NCBI RefSeq assembly: GCF_002939385.1
Contig: NZ_MULI01000006.1
Location: 62,001-126,000, forward strand
Direction of reading: 5' to 3'
DNA: 64,000 nucleotides
Origin: Streptomyces sp. MH60
GTDB lineage: Bacteria; Actinomycetota; Actinomycetes; Streptomycetales; Streptomycetaceae
The notes beneath the pieces are model-generated. The model made no database searches. It was not told where the DNA came from and saw only the letters and a list, made by a program, of their open reading frames with translations. The translations under genes and the position numbers were made by a program. This document shows, in pieces, positions 43,151-51,490 of this stretch. Positions within the stretch are counted from its first letter, which is position 1. The number at the start of each line of letters is the position of its first letter.

Positions 43151-43373
43151 CGGGGTGCTCCTTCTCGCTTCGTTCCTCTTGGGGGGACCCAAGCACGAAC
43201 GCGGCTGCACCGAGTTCGTCCGGCTGCTCGGTCTGGTCCGCAAGCCGCAACGTGCATCCGAGGAGAGAAGCCGTCACGGCCTGCCGCTGGGCCTGCCAGC
43301 TGGTGAACGCCTCGTTCGCGGAGGTGCTCAGGTCGTTCGAGCTGAACAGCGTCCGAAGATCGCGTCCTGCCAA
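43143..43373 (-). CDS. Small protein, first gene of the drmAB operon
   Basis: This 76-residue protein is encoded just upstream of drmA and overlaps it by 8 nt, a translational coupling that suggests stoichiometric production. Sequence: DLRTLFSSNDLSTSANEAF, WQAQRQAVTASLLGCTLRLA, then an acidic tail (EERSEKEHPDE). I recognise no domain. In described DISARM loci the neighbours of drmA are methyltransferase or DrmD/E, not such a small protein, so it may be a novel accessory or regulator. Confidence 0.6.
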   Translation of the reverse strand: MAGRDLRTLFSSNDLSTSANEAFTSWQAQRQAVTASLLGCTLRLADQTEQPDELGAAAFVLGSPQEERSEKEHPDE

Positions 43374-43598
43374 GACACCCCCTGACGATCAACTGGGGAC
43401 AATGTATGTCACCTTGACGGTCGTGTGGCAGGCCCACGTCCAGGCAACGCGGTGTACGTCCGCAACTCCACTTGGTTCAGGCCCCGTTCTTGCGTCTACA
43501 CCGACGAGCTCCCTCGCAGAGGCAGGCCGACAACGCGGCATAGCCGTATCCTCCGGTCGATTGTCCGACTGTTGACGTTGGGGAGGACGGGGAGGCGA

Positions 43599-43812
43599 AT
43601 GAGGGACCTGAAACTTGTTCCGACTGGATGCCGATGGCCGGGACGTCGAGCCGCGCGGCTCGACGGTGGCTCTGGAGGTGGAGCTTCAGCACCGTATCGA
43701 GGCCAGCATGAAAGCCATGCTCGGCACCCGCTTCCTCGCCTCCGAGTATCCGACGGGGCCTTGGCACCTGGGTGCGCGCGATGGGCTCAGGCAGTTCACG
43801 AATATGCAGTAG
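43599..43812 (+). pseudogene. Truncated, frameshifted copy of the 10.9-kb nuclease-like gene
   Basis: After MRDLKL the frame needs one T removed (CTTGTT) to read FRLDADGRDVEPRGSTVALE and VELQHRIEASMKAMLGTRF, then LASEYPTGPWHLG. This matches the N-terminus of the 311-residue protein at 10902 (FRQDADGRDVELAGSTVALE; LASEYQTGPWHRG) and stops right before the catalytic RIDTLGL segment. About 60 residues of homology remain. The 3' part is lost immediately before the IS30-family element, whose arrival or associated deletion probably removed it. Confidence 0.85.
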
Positions 43813-43831
43813 AGGCCCCAACCACCAGGGC

Positions 43832-45123
43832 GGTTTCTAGGGGTTGTCGCAACACGTGGTCGTGTTGATCAGGCCGCGAGCAGTTTATGCAGGCGCTCGG
43901 CTGGGGTCTCCCAGTCGAGCGTTTTGCGTGGGCGGCCGTTGAGTTCGGCGGCGAGGTGCTCGCGTTCGTGGGCCGAGAGGTCGGTGCCTTTCGGGAAGTG
44001 CTAACGGAGCAGGCCGTTGGTGTTTTCGTTGGAGCCGCGTTGCCAGGGGCTGGCAGGGTCGCAGAAGTAGACCGGGATGCCGGTGTCGATGGTGAACGCG
44101 CCGTGGCTGGCCATTTCCGAGCCCTGGTCTCAGGTCAGGGAGCGCCGGAGGTGTGACGGCAGGGTCTGGACAGTGGTGACCAGTGCGTCCCGGACGCTTT
44201 CGGCGCTGTGGTCGCCGGGCAGGTGCAGCAGCATGACGTAGCGGGTCGCGCGTTCGACCAGGGTGCCGATGGCCGACTTCCCGTCCTTGCCGATGATGAG
44301 GTCGCCCTTCCAGTGCCCGGGGACCGCCCGGTCCTCGGCTTCGGCCGGGCGCTCGCTGATCATGACCATCGGGGTGGCGAATCTGGGCTGGCGCTGCTGG
44401 GCCTGGCGGCGGGGTCTGCGCCGGGCGCGGCCGGTGCGCAGGGCTCGGGCCAGCTCGCGGCGTAGTTCCCCGCGCCCCTGAACGTAGAGGGCCTGGTAGA
44501 CCGTCTCGTGGACCACGTGCATCTCCGGCCGGTCGGGAAACTGTGTCCGCAGAGCCTGGCAGATCTGCTCCGAGCTCCACCGAAGGTCCAGGCGGTTCTG
44601 GATGTAGCCCCTCAGCTCCGGGTTCTGGCCGATCCTGCTGGGCTTGGGGCGGGGCCGGCGAACCTGGGCCCGGGCGTGGGCGGCGTGCGAGCGGTACTGG
44701 CCGTTGCCCGGGTGCCGGTTGCGGCGGATATCGCGGCTGATCGTGGACGGGCTGCGGCCCAGCTCCGCGGCGATAGCCCGGACCGTGGCCTTCTCCCGCA
44801 GCCGGTCGGCTATGTGGATGCGGTCGGCCTCGCCCAGGTAGCGGGACGGACCCGACGAAGGCGGCACCTCCCGGTAGATCGGAGGCGCCGCCTTCTCGCG
44901 GCCTTCGTGGGCGTGGCGGCCGTTGCGCCACTTCTTGCCGGTCCGGACATCGATACCGACGATCCGGCAGGCTTCCTTGCTGTTGTAGCCCTGCTGCCAT
45001 GAGCTGGAAGTATGCCGCACGCTCAGCGGTCAGCCTCTTCCGTCCCTGCGGCTTCCGGTCCTTGCGGATCTCGAAGTCCATCGCACCCCTTGAGCTGGGG
45101 TGTTGCAAAAACCGCTAGAACCC
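43832..45123. mobile_element. IS30-family insertion sequence, degenerate
   Basis: The ends are imperfect 23-bp inverted repeats: 43832-43854 (starting GGTTTCTAGGGGTTGTC) and the complement of 45101-45123, with 4 mismatches. They enclose a transposase gene of the IS30 family that has an internal frameshift and two nonsense codons. The length is about 1.29 kb. I could not see a convincing target duplication. It is dead without help from another IS30 transposase. Confidence 0.82.
43869..45081 (-). pseudogene. IS30-family transposase pseudogene
   Basis: ATG 45081 begins MDFEIRKDRKPQGRKRLTAE. An extra base after AAYFQLM (about 44997) breaks the frame, which resumes as QQGYNSKEACRIVGIDVRTG. The IS30 N-terminal helix-turn-helix is clear (LGRSPSTISRDIRRNRHPGN), as is the DDE domain (GHWKGDLIIGKDGKSAIGTL with the first Asp). 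Codon 44130-44132 is TGA where Trp of SLTWDQGSEMA is expected, and 44001-44003 is TAG within the [18 protein letters not shown] motif. The end is RLHKLLAA at 43869. One frameshift and two nonsense changes show real decay. Confidence 0.88.
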
Positions 45124-45234
45124 AAGCAGGTCGGAGGCGCTTTCTGATCTAAAGTCGCCGGTGGTGACGGGCGAGTCGGGCTGTACACCGGGTTCTGTCG
45201 CCCAACCAAGGACAAGAGCACCAATCTCGGCCGA

Positions 45235-45468
45235 TCAGGTAGCGCGATTCACCGCTTGACCTTCCAGCCATGCCTCTACCTCCGGCCAGCGGTAGCGCAA
45301 ATAGCGGCCGACCTTGTGGGCTCGCGGCCCCTGGTGTCGGTGATTCCATATGTAGACCGTATTCAGAGGTATGCCCAGGAAGTCGGCCAGCTCCTCCGCG
45401 CTCATCAGGGGACAACGGTCCCCTGCGCCACTGGCGGCTTCTTCCGCACGGGCAGTGGTTCGACGCAT
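45235..45468 (-). CDS. Helix-turn-helix excisionase-like protein
   Basis: This 77-residue protein has an MerR-like/Xis-like winged helix: LMSAEELADFLGIPLNTVYI, WNHRHQGPRAHKVGRYLRYR and WPEVEAWLEGQ. Such proteins, next to and divergent from a tyrosine integrase, act as recombination directionality factors or as regulators of excision. ATG 45468 is the likely start because GGAG lies about 6 nt upstream on the minus strand; a GTG at 45474 in frame is an alternative. It is separated from the integrase by 417 nt containing a long palindrome. Confidence 0.78.
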   Translation of the reverse strand: MRRTTARAEEAASGAGDRCPLMSAEELADFLGIPLNTVYIWNHRHQGPRAHKVGRYLRYRWPEVEAWLEGQAVNRAT

Positions 45469-45623
45469 GGGCACTCCAAAACGGTTCGAAGCAGGCAGGA
45501 AAGAACCACGTGAGCGGACCCCGCTGTGGTGGTGAGCGGAACGTTTGCATTGAATTACGGCCGAACCAAACAGAGGGCCTTTCGACGAAACGCCTACGAG
45601 TCTTGCGAACTCTCGAAGGACAC

Positions 45624-45683
45624 AGGCGAATCTTCGCTGAGGGTTCGTCGAGCCCTCGTCGAACCCTCAGCGAGCATTCGTCT
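45624..45683. repeat. Long palindrome between xis-like and integrase genes
   Basis: Arms of 24 nt (45624-45647 and 45660-45683) pair with three mismatches. The inner 14 nt (TCGCTGAGGGTTCG with CGAACCCTCAGCGA) are perfect, and the loop is 12 nt. It is G+C-rich and carries iterated (T/C)TCGTCGA(G/A)C boxes. It could be a factor-independent terminator, an integrase arm-binding region or a transfer-related hairpin. It lies in the divergent region where excision control elements are expected. Confidence 0.75.
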
Positions 45684-45740
45684 AGGTGAAATCTTCTCTA
45701 CCACCCTGCGCCCTTTGTCGCGAAGACCCCAAGAATGCAT

Positions 45741-45770
45741 TTGACATCTTCAGCTCTCCTGGATCAAGAT
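45741..45770 (+). promoter_or_regulatory. Candidate integrase promoter
   Basis: A perfect TTGACA (45741-45746), an 18-nt spacer and CAAGAT (45765-45770) form a housekeeping-sigma type promoter about 115 nt before the integrase ATG. It lies between the palindrome and the gene. Confidence 0.5.
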
Positions 45771-45885
45771 CCAATTCCCACAGGGCGCTGTGAACGGGCA
45801 GACAATCTCGCCGTCGACGCTGGCCCTGATTCAAAAGAGTCCACAAATGGACTCAAGGGGCCGTTGGAAACTAGGAGTTGAGTCG

Positions 45886-47160
45886 ATGCCGTACGACCGC
45901 TGGCACAAGTCGCGCCCGAAAGACGGGGAGTCGCCCTGCAAGGAACACGGCAAAGTTCCGACGCGGGATCACGGGACGGGGAAGCGGTGGCAGGCTCGAT
46001 GGCGCAACCGGGAAGATGTCCAGCAGACGGAGCTGTTCCGCACCGAGGTCGAAGCCCGCAGGCATGAGACCAAGATGCGGTCCGGAGTGGACGACGGTTC
46101 ATATGTCAACCCTCGCGCCGGAGAGGTCAGGGTCGGCGAACTCGCCCTTACGTGGCTCAAGGGGCACGAACACAAGAATCCACGAACTTACCGACGCCAC
46201 AAGGAGCGAATTTTCCTGCACGTCGTTCCTACCACAGTCGGGAAAATGCGCGTAAAGGACGTGAACGCCTCATCTTTGCTGGACTGGCTGCACGACCGTC
46301 GCAGGCTGCTCGAAAGTTCCACACTGCGCCTGGTCTTCGACAACCTTCGGGCTGTCTTTGACCTGGCCGTGGACGACAGCCTGATACACAAAAATCCGTG
46401 CCTCGCCAAATCGGTGCAGGACGCCAAGCCGAAGCGAGGAGGTGGCGGCCGGGCAGAGCTGACCCTGACATGGGAGGACACCGAGAAGATCCGTGCCGAA
46501 CTTCCCGACCGCTACAAAGCGCTCGTCGACTGTGGTCGCGGCCTGGGTCTTCGGCAAGGAGAGATATTCGGCCTGTCACCAGAAGATATCGACTGGGCAC
46601 ATCCGGACGGCGCCATGGTCCACGTGCAACGGCAGGTAGTCCACGACGGCTCGTTCCTCGTATACGCCCTCCCCAAGGGCGGAGACGACGAGGACCCGAA
46701 GGACCGGTGGGTTGAGCTGACCGACGACGTGGCCATCCCCCTGCGCGAGCACATGCAGAAGTACCCGCCGGTCGAGGTGACCCGACCGTGGGGCAGCAAA
46801 GGCGGCGACCCGGTCACGGTGCGGCTGATCTTCTACACCCGGGAGAAGACCGCCATTCAGTCGAATTGGTTCAACTCCTACCGCTGGAAGCCCGCCCTGG
46901 CGTCGGCCGGCCTCATCAAGCCCCTTGAATCCAACGCGAAGGGACGACGTTGGGAGAAGTCCCGCGACGTGATGATGCACGCGCTCCGACACCTGTACGC
47001 GTCGATGATGATCAGCGGCGGTGTAGACGTGTACACGCTCGCGGACCGACTCGGACACGCCGATCCCGCGTTCACCCTGCGTAAGTACGTGCACCGGGTC
47101 GCGGGAGCCGGTTCCAAGGTCCGCATCGCGGTCCGGAGCGCCTACACCCGGGCCGCGTGA
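45886..47160 (+). CDS. Tyrosine recombinase (integrase)
   Basis: This site-specific recombinase of 424 residues belongs to the phage-integrase family. The N-terminal arm-binding part contains WQARWRNREDVQQTELFRTE, a SAM-like core-binding domain follows (TYRRHKERIFLHVVPTTVGK), and the catalytic domain shows the arginine in CGRGLGLRQGEIFGLSPEDI, the HxxR box MMHALRHLYASMM, LADRLGHADPAFT and the nucleophile Tyr in FTLRKYVHRV. The start is ATG 45886, with AGGAG 8 nt upstream; frame opens back to GTG 45790 without support. It integrates and excises the element. The attachment site was not found; the sequence right after the gene (47161-47290) is the natural place for attP. Confidence 0.93.
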   Translation: MPYDRWHKSRPKDGESPCKEHGKVPTRDHGTGKRWQARWRNREDVQQTELFRTEVEARRHETKMRSGVDDGSYVNPRAGEVRVGELALTWLKGHEHKNPRTYRRHKERIFLHVVPTTVGKMRVKDVNASSLLDWLHDRRRLLESSTLRLVFDNLRAVFDLAVDDSLIHKNPCLAKSVQDAKPKRGGGGRAELTLTWEDTEKIRAELPDRYKALVDCGRGLGLRQGEIFGLSPEDIDWAHPDGAMVHVQRQVVHDGSFLVYALPKGGDDEDPKDRWVELTDDVAIPLREHMQKYPPVEVTRPWGSKGGDPVTVRLIFYTREKTAIQSNWFNSYRWKPALASAGLIKPLESNAKGRRWEKSRDVMMHALRHLYASMMISGGVDVYTLADRLGHADPAFTLRKYVHRVAGAGSKVRIAVRSAYTRAA

Positions 47161-47644
47161 CTCCTGCACCGTTCGGCTTGTGCAACAACCGTGCAAGACG
47201 ATCTTCAAGGAGGGTTGTTTTCGCAGGTCAGAAGCTTTGTCCATGAGTTCCGGGACATCTGAAAGCACTAGGGAAAGTCGACGTGAATCCCTCCTGGCCT
47301 GTACTCGTGCAAGCCAGAAGGGGATTCCGCCGAAGGACCGACGACAAAGCCGTCGCCGCCTACGGGCTAGACGACGCCACCATCACCGCTCGGCACTCCC
47401 GGGCCCTGGAGCGGGCGGACGTCCTCGCGGCCCGTCTCATCGACGCTCGCGGTGGTCTGCCGCTCGACCAGATCAGCGGGCCGGACTTTCCTGGGACTTC
47501 CCGCCGCATCAGCCAGCACGAGCGTGAAAGAACCGAAAGAACATTCACGCAGGTCGACGGCCTACGGCAGACAGACGCCACAGGTGGAAAGATCTCGGCC
47601 CACTCTGACGACAAGGGCGAAGAAGGTACCAGGACGTCTTCCCG
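47161..47644. other. Region after the integrase, possible attachment end and gene fragment
   Basis: A GTG at 47283 opens a plus-strand frame to 47792; only residues 20-90 look like protein (AVAAYGLDDATITARHSRAL, ADVLAARLIDARGGLPLDQI), and its 3' part is antisense to the next gene. This may be a fragment of a gene cut by integration. No tRNA is visible that could serve as attB. Confidence 0.35.
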
Positions 47645-48811
47645 CTATCCGAGAGCGTCGCGGTGGGCATCGGTATCGGTCGCCGCCAGCACCGCGATCC
47701 GAGTCCGGGTGGGATCGAGCACGGCGAAAGCCAGGTCCGAGGTGTCGTGGTGGAACCAGTCCGTGAACGCCATGAACCGCAACCACCGGTGACCCGCCGC
47801 GCGCCGCACCGCTTCCAAGAGGGGTAGACCGGTGGGCAGCCCCATGAGCGCGTAGAGACTCTCCCAGGCATACAGCCTCGCGTACGCACCGCCCTGCCCC
47901 TGGCCGTTCACTCCGCCGAGGTACGAAGCCGAGAACAGTTCGTTGAGCACATCGTCGGGTGTTGTCACGCAGGCGAGCGCGCTCCCCGGGCGGCTACCCT
48001 CACCCGCCAGACAGCGCAAGGACAGTTCTTTGATGAAGGAGATGCCGAAGTCGCCGGGGCTGAGCGGGCTCGGCAGCGTGAAGAACCGTGCCTCGGGCTC
48101 ACGGGCCCATCCGCCGGCACGGAACGGTCGGGCGGCCGCGTTCGCCCGACCGTCGTCTCGAGCATCCCTGGCACCGCAGCCGGCGACCGCACCGCCGTCA
48201 GTCGAGGGAGCCTCGGGGAAACGCGACCGGAGCTGCTTCGCGGTCTTGACCGACCCCAGTCCCCGGACGCGGACGGCGAACCGGTGCTCGATGTCCAGCC
48301 GCGTCCTGGGCAGCCGAGCCAGTGGGTGCCCCAGCTCACGCAGCCTGTCGGCGTACGCCTCCAGAGAACGACGACCACCCCCTGAACCGATCAGTGCCAG
48401 CTCTCCGAGAAGACAGGCCCGTAGCTCGACTGCCGGACCCGGAACCCCGTCCGGCAACTCGGCGAACAAGGGCTCAATGTCGCGCAGGTGCTGAGACCTG
48501 ACCAGCTTCGCAGCCACGGAACGCAGCAATCGATCACCTTCGCCGGGGGACATGCCCCCGTCGGGCAACAGCCGACTCACGAGGTCCGCCGCAAACATCA
48601 CACAGTCCCGCGAACGCGTGTCGGCGAGGGTCTCGGCGATCCGCACGACGGTCCGCGCCACGGAGGCTCCAGGGGGCCCTTCGCCGACCGTGCACAGCCG
48701 CACCGCCGCCTCGTACATTGCTTCCGGTCCGAGCTCGGCCAGATGCTGCGACTCCTCCCGGCCATGCCGATCGGAACAGCTGTCGCCAGGCGTCTCTTGG
48801 TTGTGGCTCAC
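47645..48811 (-). CDS. DUF6183-like protein
   Basis: This 388-residue streptomycete protein's C-terminal half carries the conserved part: EARFFTLPSPLSPGDFGISF, TPDDVLNELFSASYLGGVNG, GAYARLYAWESLYALMGLPT and WFHHDTSDLAFAVLDPTRTR. The N-terminal half is helical (REESQHLAELGPEAMYEAAV). It resembles the DUF6183 family, which has no known biochemical role. It is intact, surrounded by remnants, and reads toward the integrase. Its start is 9 nt from the end of the AAA fragment. Confidence 0.65.
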   Translation of the reverse strand: MSHNQETPGDSCSDRHGREESQHLAELGPEAMYEAAVRLCTVGEGPPGASVARTVVRIAETLADTRSRDCVMFAADLVSRLLPDGGMSPGEGDRLLRSVAAKLVRSQHLRDIEPLFAELPDGVPGPAVELRACLLGELALIGSGGGRRSLEAYADRLRELGHPLARLPRTRLDIEHRFAVRVRGLGSVKTAKQLRSRFPEAPSTDGGAVAGCGARDARDDGRANAAARPFRAGGWAREPEARFFTLPSPLSPGDFGISFIKELSLRCLAGEGSRPGSALACVTTPDDVLNELFSASYLGGVNGQGQGGAYARLYAWESLYALMGLPTGLPLLEAVRRAAGHRWLRFMAFTDWFHHDTSDLAFAVLDPTRTRIAVLAATDTDAHRDALG

Positions 48812-48820
48812 GCCCCGAGT

Positions 48821-49099
48821 CTACGAGCAGGTGATCAAGTAACTTTGCTGATGCACACGTGCCTTCTGGATCAGCTTGACGTGCTCGGGACCCCCGCCGA
48901 GGAATTCTGCGAGCTCCTGCGCCAGATAGGTCTTGCCCGGTCCGGGAGGACCGTAGAAGATCACCTGCCGTTCGTCCCAGAGCAGGTCGCGGACCTCGTT
49001 CAGCCATGCGAGGTCGTGGACGTTCAGCCTCTTGCGCAACGCCTTGTCAGGCTGAGGGGAGGCCGGATCGCGGCGGGCGACGATGGCCTGAACCCGCAT
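48821..49099 (-). pseudogene. McrB-like AAA ATPase fragment
   Basis: A 93-codon frame contains the lead-in to and the Walker A of a McrB-type GTPase/ATPase: LAWLNEVRDLLWDERQVIFY, GPPGPGKTYLAQELAEFLGG and PEHVKLIQ. After this, where the FHPSYSYEDF motif should follow, the sequence becomes unrelated and stops. The N-terminal domain is also missing. It is the leftover of a large restriction gene. Confidence 0.7.
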
Positions 49100-49625
49100 G
49101 AACGCGAGGCCGTGGGGGGCGTGGTGGCGCCTCTGGGGCCTGGGGCGCACGGGGTGCGACGCAGGCGGCGACGATGTTGGCGACCGGGTCGGTGATGGAG
49201 TCCTTCGTGCCCTTGACGTGGTAGGTGTCGAAGGTGGGCTGGATCGTCTGGAGCAGGCCCTTGGAGGGAATGCCGTTCTGGGCGTTGACGTCCCAGTTGT
49301 TCTGCGCCATCGGGTTGCCGGACGACTCGCGCATGATGTTGCGGTGCAGGCCCTCGTAGGTGCCCGGGATGTTCTTGGCGTCCATGACGTCCAGGGCGGT
49401 GCGGATCCAGCCGTCGAGGTCGTCGCCGTGCTTCTTCTTGCCGGCCTTGACGATGGCCTCGATCTTGTCGGTCTGGGCCTGCGTCTGCGCGGTGGAGGCC
49501 TTGGCCGGCTCGGCGGCGTGTGCCGGGCTCGGGGCGAGGGTGAGGGTGACGGCGGCGGCGCCCGCGGCGGCGAGGGAGGCCACGGCGGACTTGCGGAAGC
49601 TGGGGCGGCGCATGAGGGCGTGCAC
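49047..49625 (-). pseudogene. Secreted SLT-type transglycosylase, 3'-truncated
   Basis: The gene begins with a signal peptide (SFRKSAVASLAAAGAAAVTL with AHA cleavage site), then QTDKIEAIVKAGKKKHGDDL, GLHRNIMRESSGNPMAQNNW with the catalytic-type Glu, and GIPSKGLLQTIQPTFDTYHV and SITDPVANIVAAC. Right after this, the usual YAxxRYGS continuation is replaced by Pro/Arg-rich sequence to a stop at 49047. The last valid part ends near 49160, where the McrB fragment joins. So the two pseudogenes meet at a deletion junction. Confidence 0.75.
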
Positions 49626-50091
49626 GGGTGTACCTCTCCATTCGGGAACGTGATGGGGAGGCCGACGGGGGGTCGGCGACGCGGTGTCCGCGTTGGACGC
49701 GGCTTCGCGTCATCAGGGCCGGTGTCTGGATCACGGACGGGCTCTTCCCGTCCGGTCCCGGCGCTCGGCTCCCCGGTACGCCGAACACACTGCGGAACGC
49801 TCCGGCGTCGCGACAAGTGGGTGACCTACTACGCCGCTTCGCAGACCGGCCGTGTGACGGGCCCGGACGGCTGGCGCCCACGCGGCGCGCGGCCGTCCGG
49901 CGTCTACTAACCCCGGCCCCGTGTGACGTGCGCCCTGTGCGCGCCCTCACAGAGCCGGTCACCCAACGGTCGCCCCTCGTTACCCTGCGAAGACGGGCAT
50001 CTCGCTCAATGCAACAACACAGTCACCCTTCGGGGCCGCCGGGGAGGCAGCGTCCCGTACCGGGCGAGGTGGCGCACGAGGACGGTCGTGT
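49626..50091. other. Gap without a gene
   Basis: These 466 nt contain the promoter side of the transglycosylase gene and no supported coding sequence. Open frames here are basic and low-complexity. Confidence 0.5.
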
Positions 50092-50260
50092 CGGGGGTGC
50101 GCGACCTCGGCGCGGTGGCCCCCGGCAAGCGCGCCGACCTGCTTGTGCTGAACGCTGACCCCGCTGCGGACATCGGCAACCTGCGCGGCCTCAGCGCGCT
50201 GATCCTCGACGGCCACCTCGTCGCCGGCGCACGGGCCCGGCGCGACGGCGTTGACCCGCA
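50092..50260 (+). pseudogene. Amidohydrolase C-terminal remnant
   Basis: One frame reads VRDLGAVAPGKRADLLVLNA followed by DPAADIGNLRGLSALILDGH, the canonical C-terminal strand pair of amidohydrolase-family enzymes (imidazolonepropionase/D-aminoacylase type). Nothing of the catalytic barrel remains upstream. It is a fragment only. Confidence 0.65.
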
Positions 50261-50480
50261 CCTGGGACTCGGCGAATTCCGCCGCCCACGTACGGGTCAG
50301 CGATTCCAGCGCCGCCTTGGTGGGCCGCCGACTGCGGCACGTGGTCGTGGCCGTTGGGCTCGGGGAAGGGAATGGCGCCGACGAGCGAGTGGTGGTCCCC
50401 GGTGTCGTGCTGCTGCGCGGCGACGCGGGTGACGGTGCAGGCGGTGTGGTGCATCATGCCTCCACGGCACAGTGATTTTC
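50225..50480 (-). pseudogene. Short-chain dehydrogenase remnant
   Basis: On the minus strand a segment reads PTKAALESLTRTWAAEFAES followed by QVRVNAVAPGP, the K-helix and the NAxxPG motif of short-chain dehydrogenases. Upstream sequence shows no Rossmann start. Its 3' end runs into the amidohydrolase remnant. The adjacent, divergent LysR gene may have regulated the intact version. Confidence 0.6.
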
Positions 50481-50551
50481 CGGGTCCGTCCAAGATCTAT
50501 TCGTTCTCGTTCCATGCCTGTCGGCAATGGATCGGCCGCTAGTCTTGCGGC

Positions 50552-51409
50552 ATGGCCGAGCTGGAGACCCGCGAGCTGGAGTACTTCGTCGCCGTCGCCG
50601 AGGAACTGCACTTCGGTCGCGCCGCGGCCTGCCTGGCGATCGCGCAGCCTGCCCTGTCCAAAGCGATCCGGCGCTTGGAATCCCGGCTCGGAGTGAAGCT
50701 GCTGGAGCGCTCCAGCAGGCACGTCGCCCTCACCCCCGCCGGCGAAGCACTGCTGCACCATGGCCGGCACGCCCTGAACGCTGTCAGCGCTGCCGCCGAG
50801 AAGGCCCGCCGGGCCGGTGATCAGCAAGGCCATCTTCGCCTGGTGATCAAACCCGGCGGTGATGCGAACCTCCTGTCCGGCATCCTGGCCGCTTACGCCG
50901 GTCGGCCCGACGCCCGCCAGGTGGACATCCTCTTCGGCGGAGCCACCGACCGCGCCGATTACGTCCGCGACGGCCGCGCCGATGTCGCCCTGCTGTACGC
51001 GCCGTTCGACGACATGACCGGCCTGGACCACGAAACCCTGGCGGTCGAAGGACGTGTCGCGATCCTGCCGCCGGACCACCGGCTCGCCTCTCGCTCAGAG
51101 ATCACTCTCGCCGACCTCGCCCAGGAGACCCTGCCGCGCTGGAAGGGCGTGGGCTGGACCGGAGCGCCCGAGGCCAGGCCGGGGCCCGAGGTCACGGACG
51201 CGGCCGAAGCCCTGCAAATGATCAGGCTGGGACGCACCGTCGCGATCCTGCCGCGCTCGCTGGCCCAGCCCATGCACCCCGACCTCGTCCACCGGCCCGT
51301 AACCGATGCCCCCACCAGTGCACTCGTCCTCGCGTGGGCCCAGGACGACCGGCGCAGCCAGGTCGCCTCCTTCGTCGCCGCCGCTGTAGGTGCCGCAGGG
51401 GCGACTTGA
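50552..51409 (+). CDS. LysR-family transcriptional regulator
   Basis: This 285-residue LTTR has an N-terminal winged helix (ELEYFVAVAEELHFGRAAAC, then AQPALSKAIRRLESRLGVKL and TPAGEALLHHGR) and a C-terminal periplasmic-binding-like sensor (PGGDANLLSGILAAYAGRPD, GRADVALLYAPFDDMTGLDH). It is divergent from a dehydrogenase remnant, the usual LTTR arrangement, but the target gene is destroyed. The effector is unknown. Confidence 0.92.
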   Translation: MAELETRELEYFVAVAEELHFGRAAACLAIAQPALSKAIRRLESRLGVKLLERSSRHVALTPAGEALLHHGRHALNAVSAAAEKARRAGDQQGHLRLVIKPGGDANLLSGILAAYAGRPDARQVDILFGGATDRADYVRDGRADVALLYAPFDDMTGLDHETLAVEGRVAILPPDHRLASRSEITLADLAQETLPRWKGVGWTGAPEARPGPEVTDAAEALQMIRLGRTVAILPRSLAQPMHPDLVHRPVTDAPTSALVLAWAQDDRRSQVASFVAAAVGAAGAT

Positions 51410-51490
51410 GGAAGCGGTTGACTCGTACCGGTTCCGCCAGTTCGGCGTCCACCGGAGACTGGGCGGAGGCTTGTAGAGGGGACTTGCACG

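Noticed and set aside
47161..47290. tRNA-derived attachment site after the integrase
   Set aside because: No cloverleaf or GTTCGA-type T-loop in the right context could be found, so no att site is claimed.
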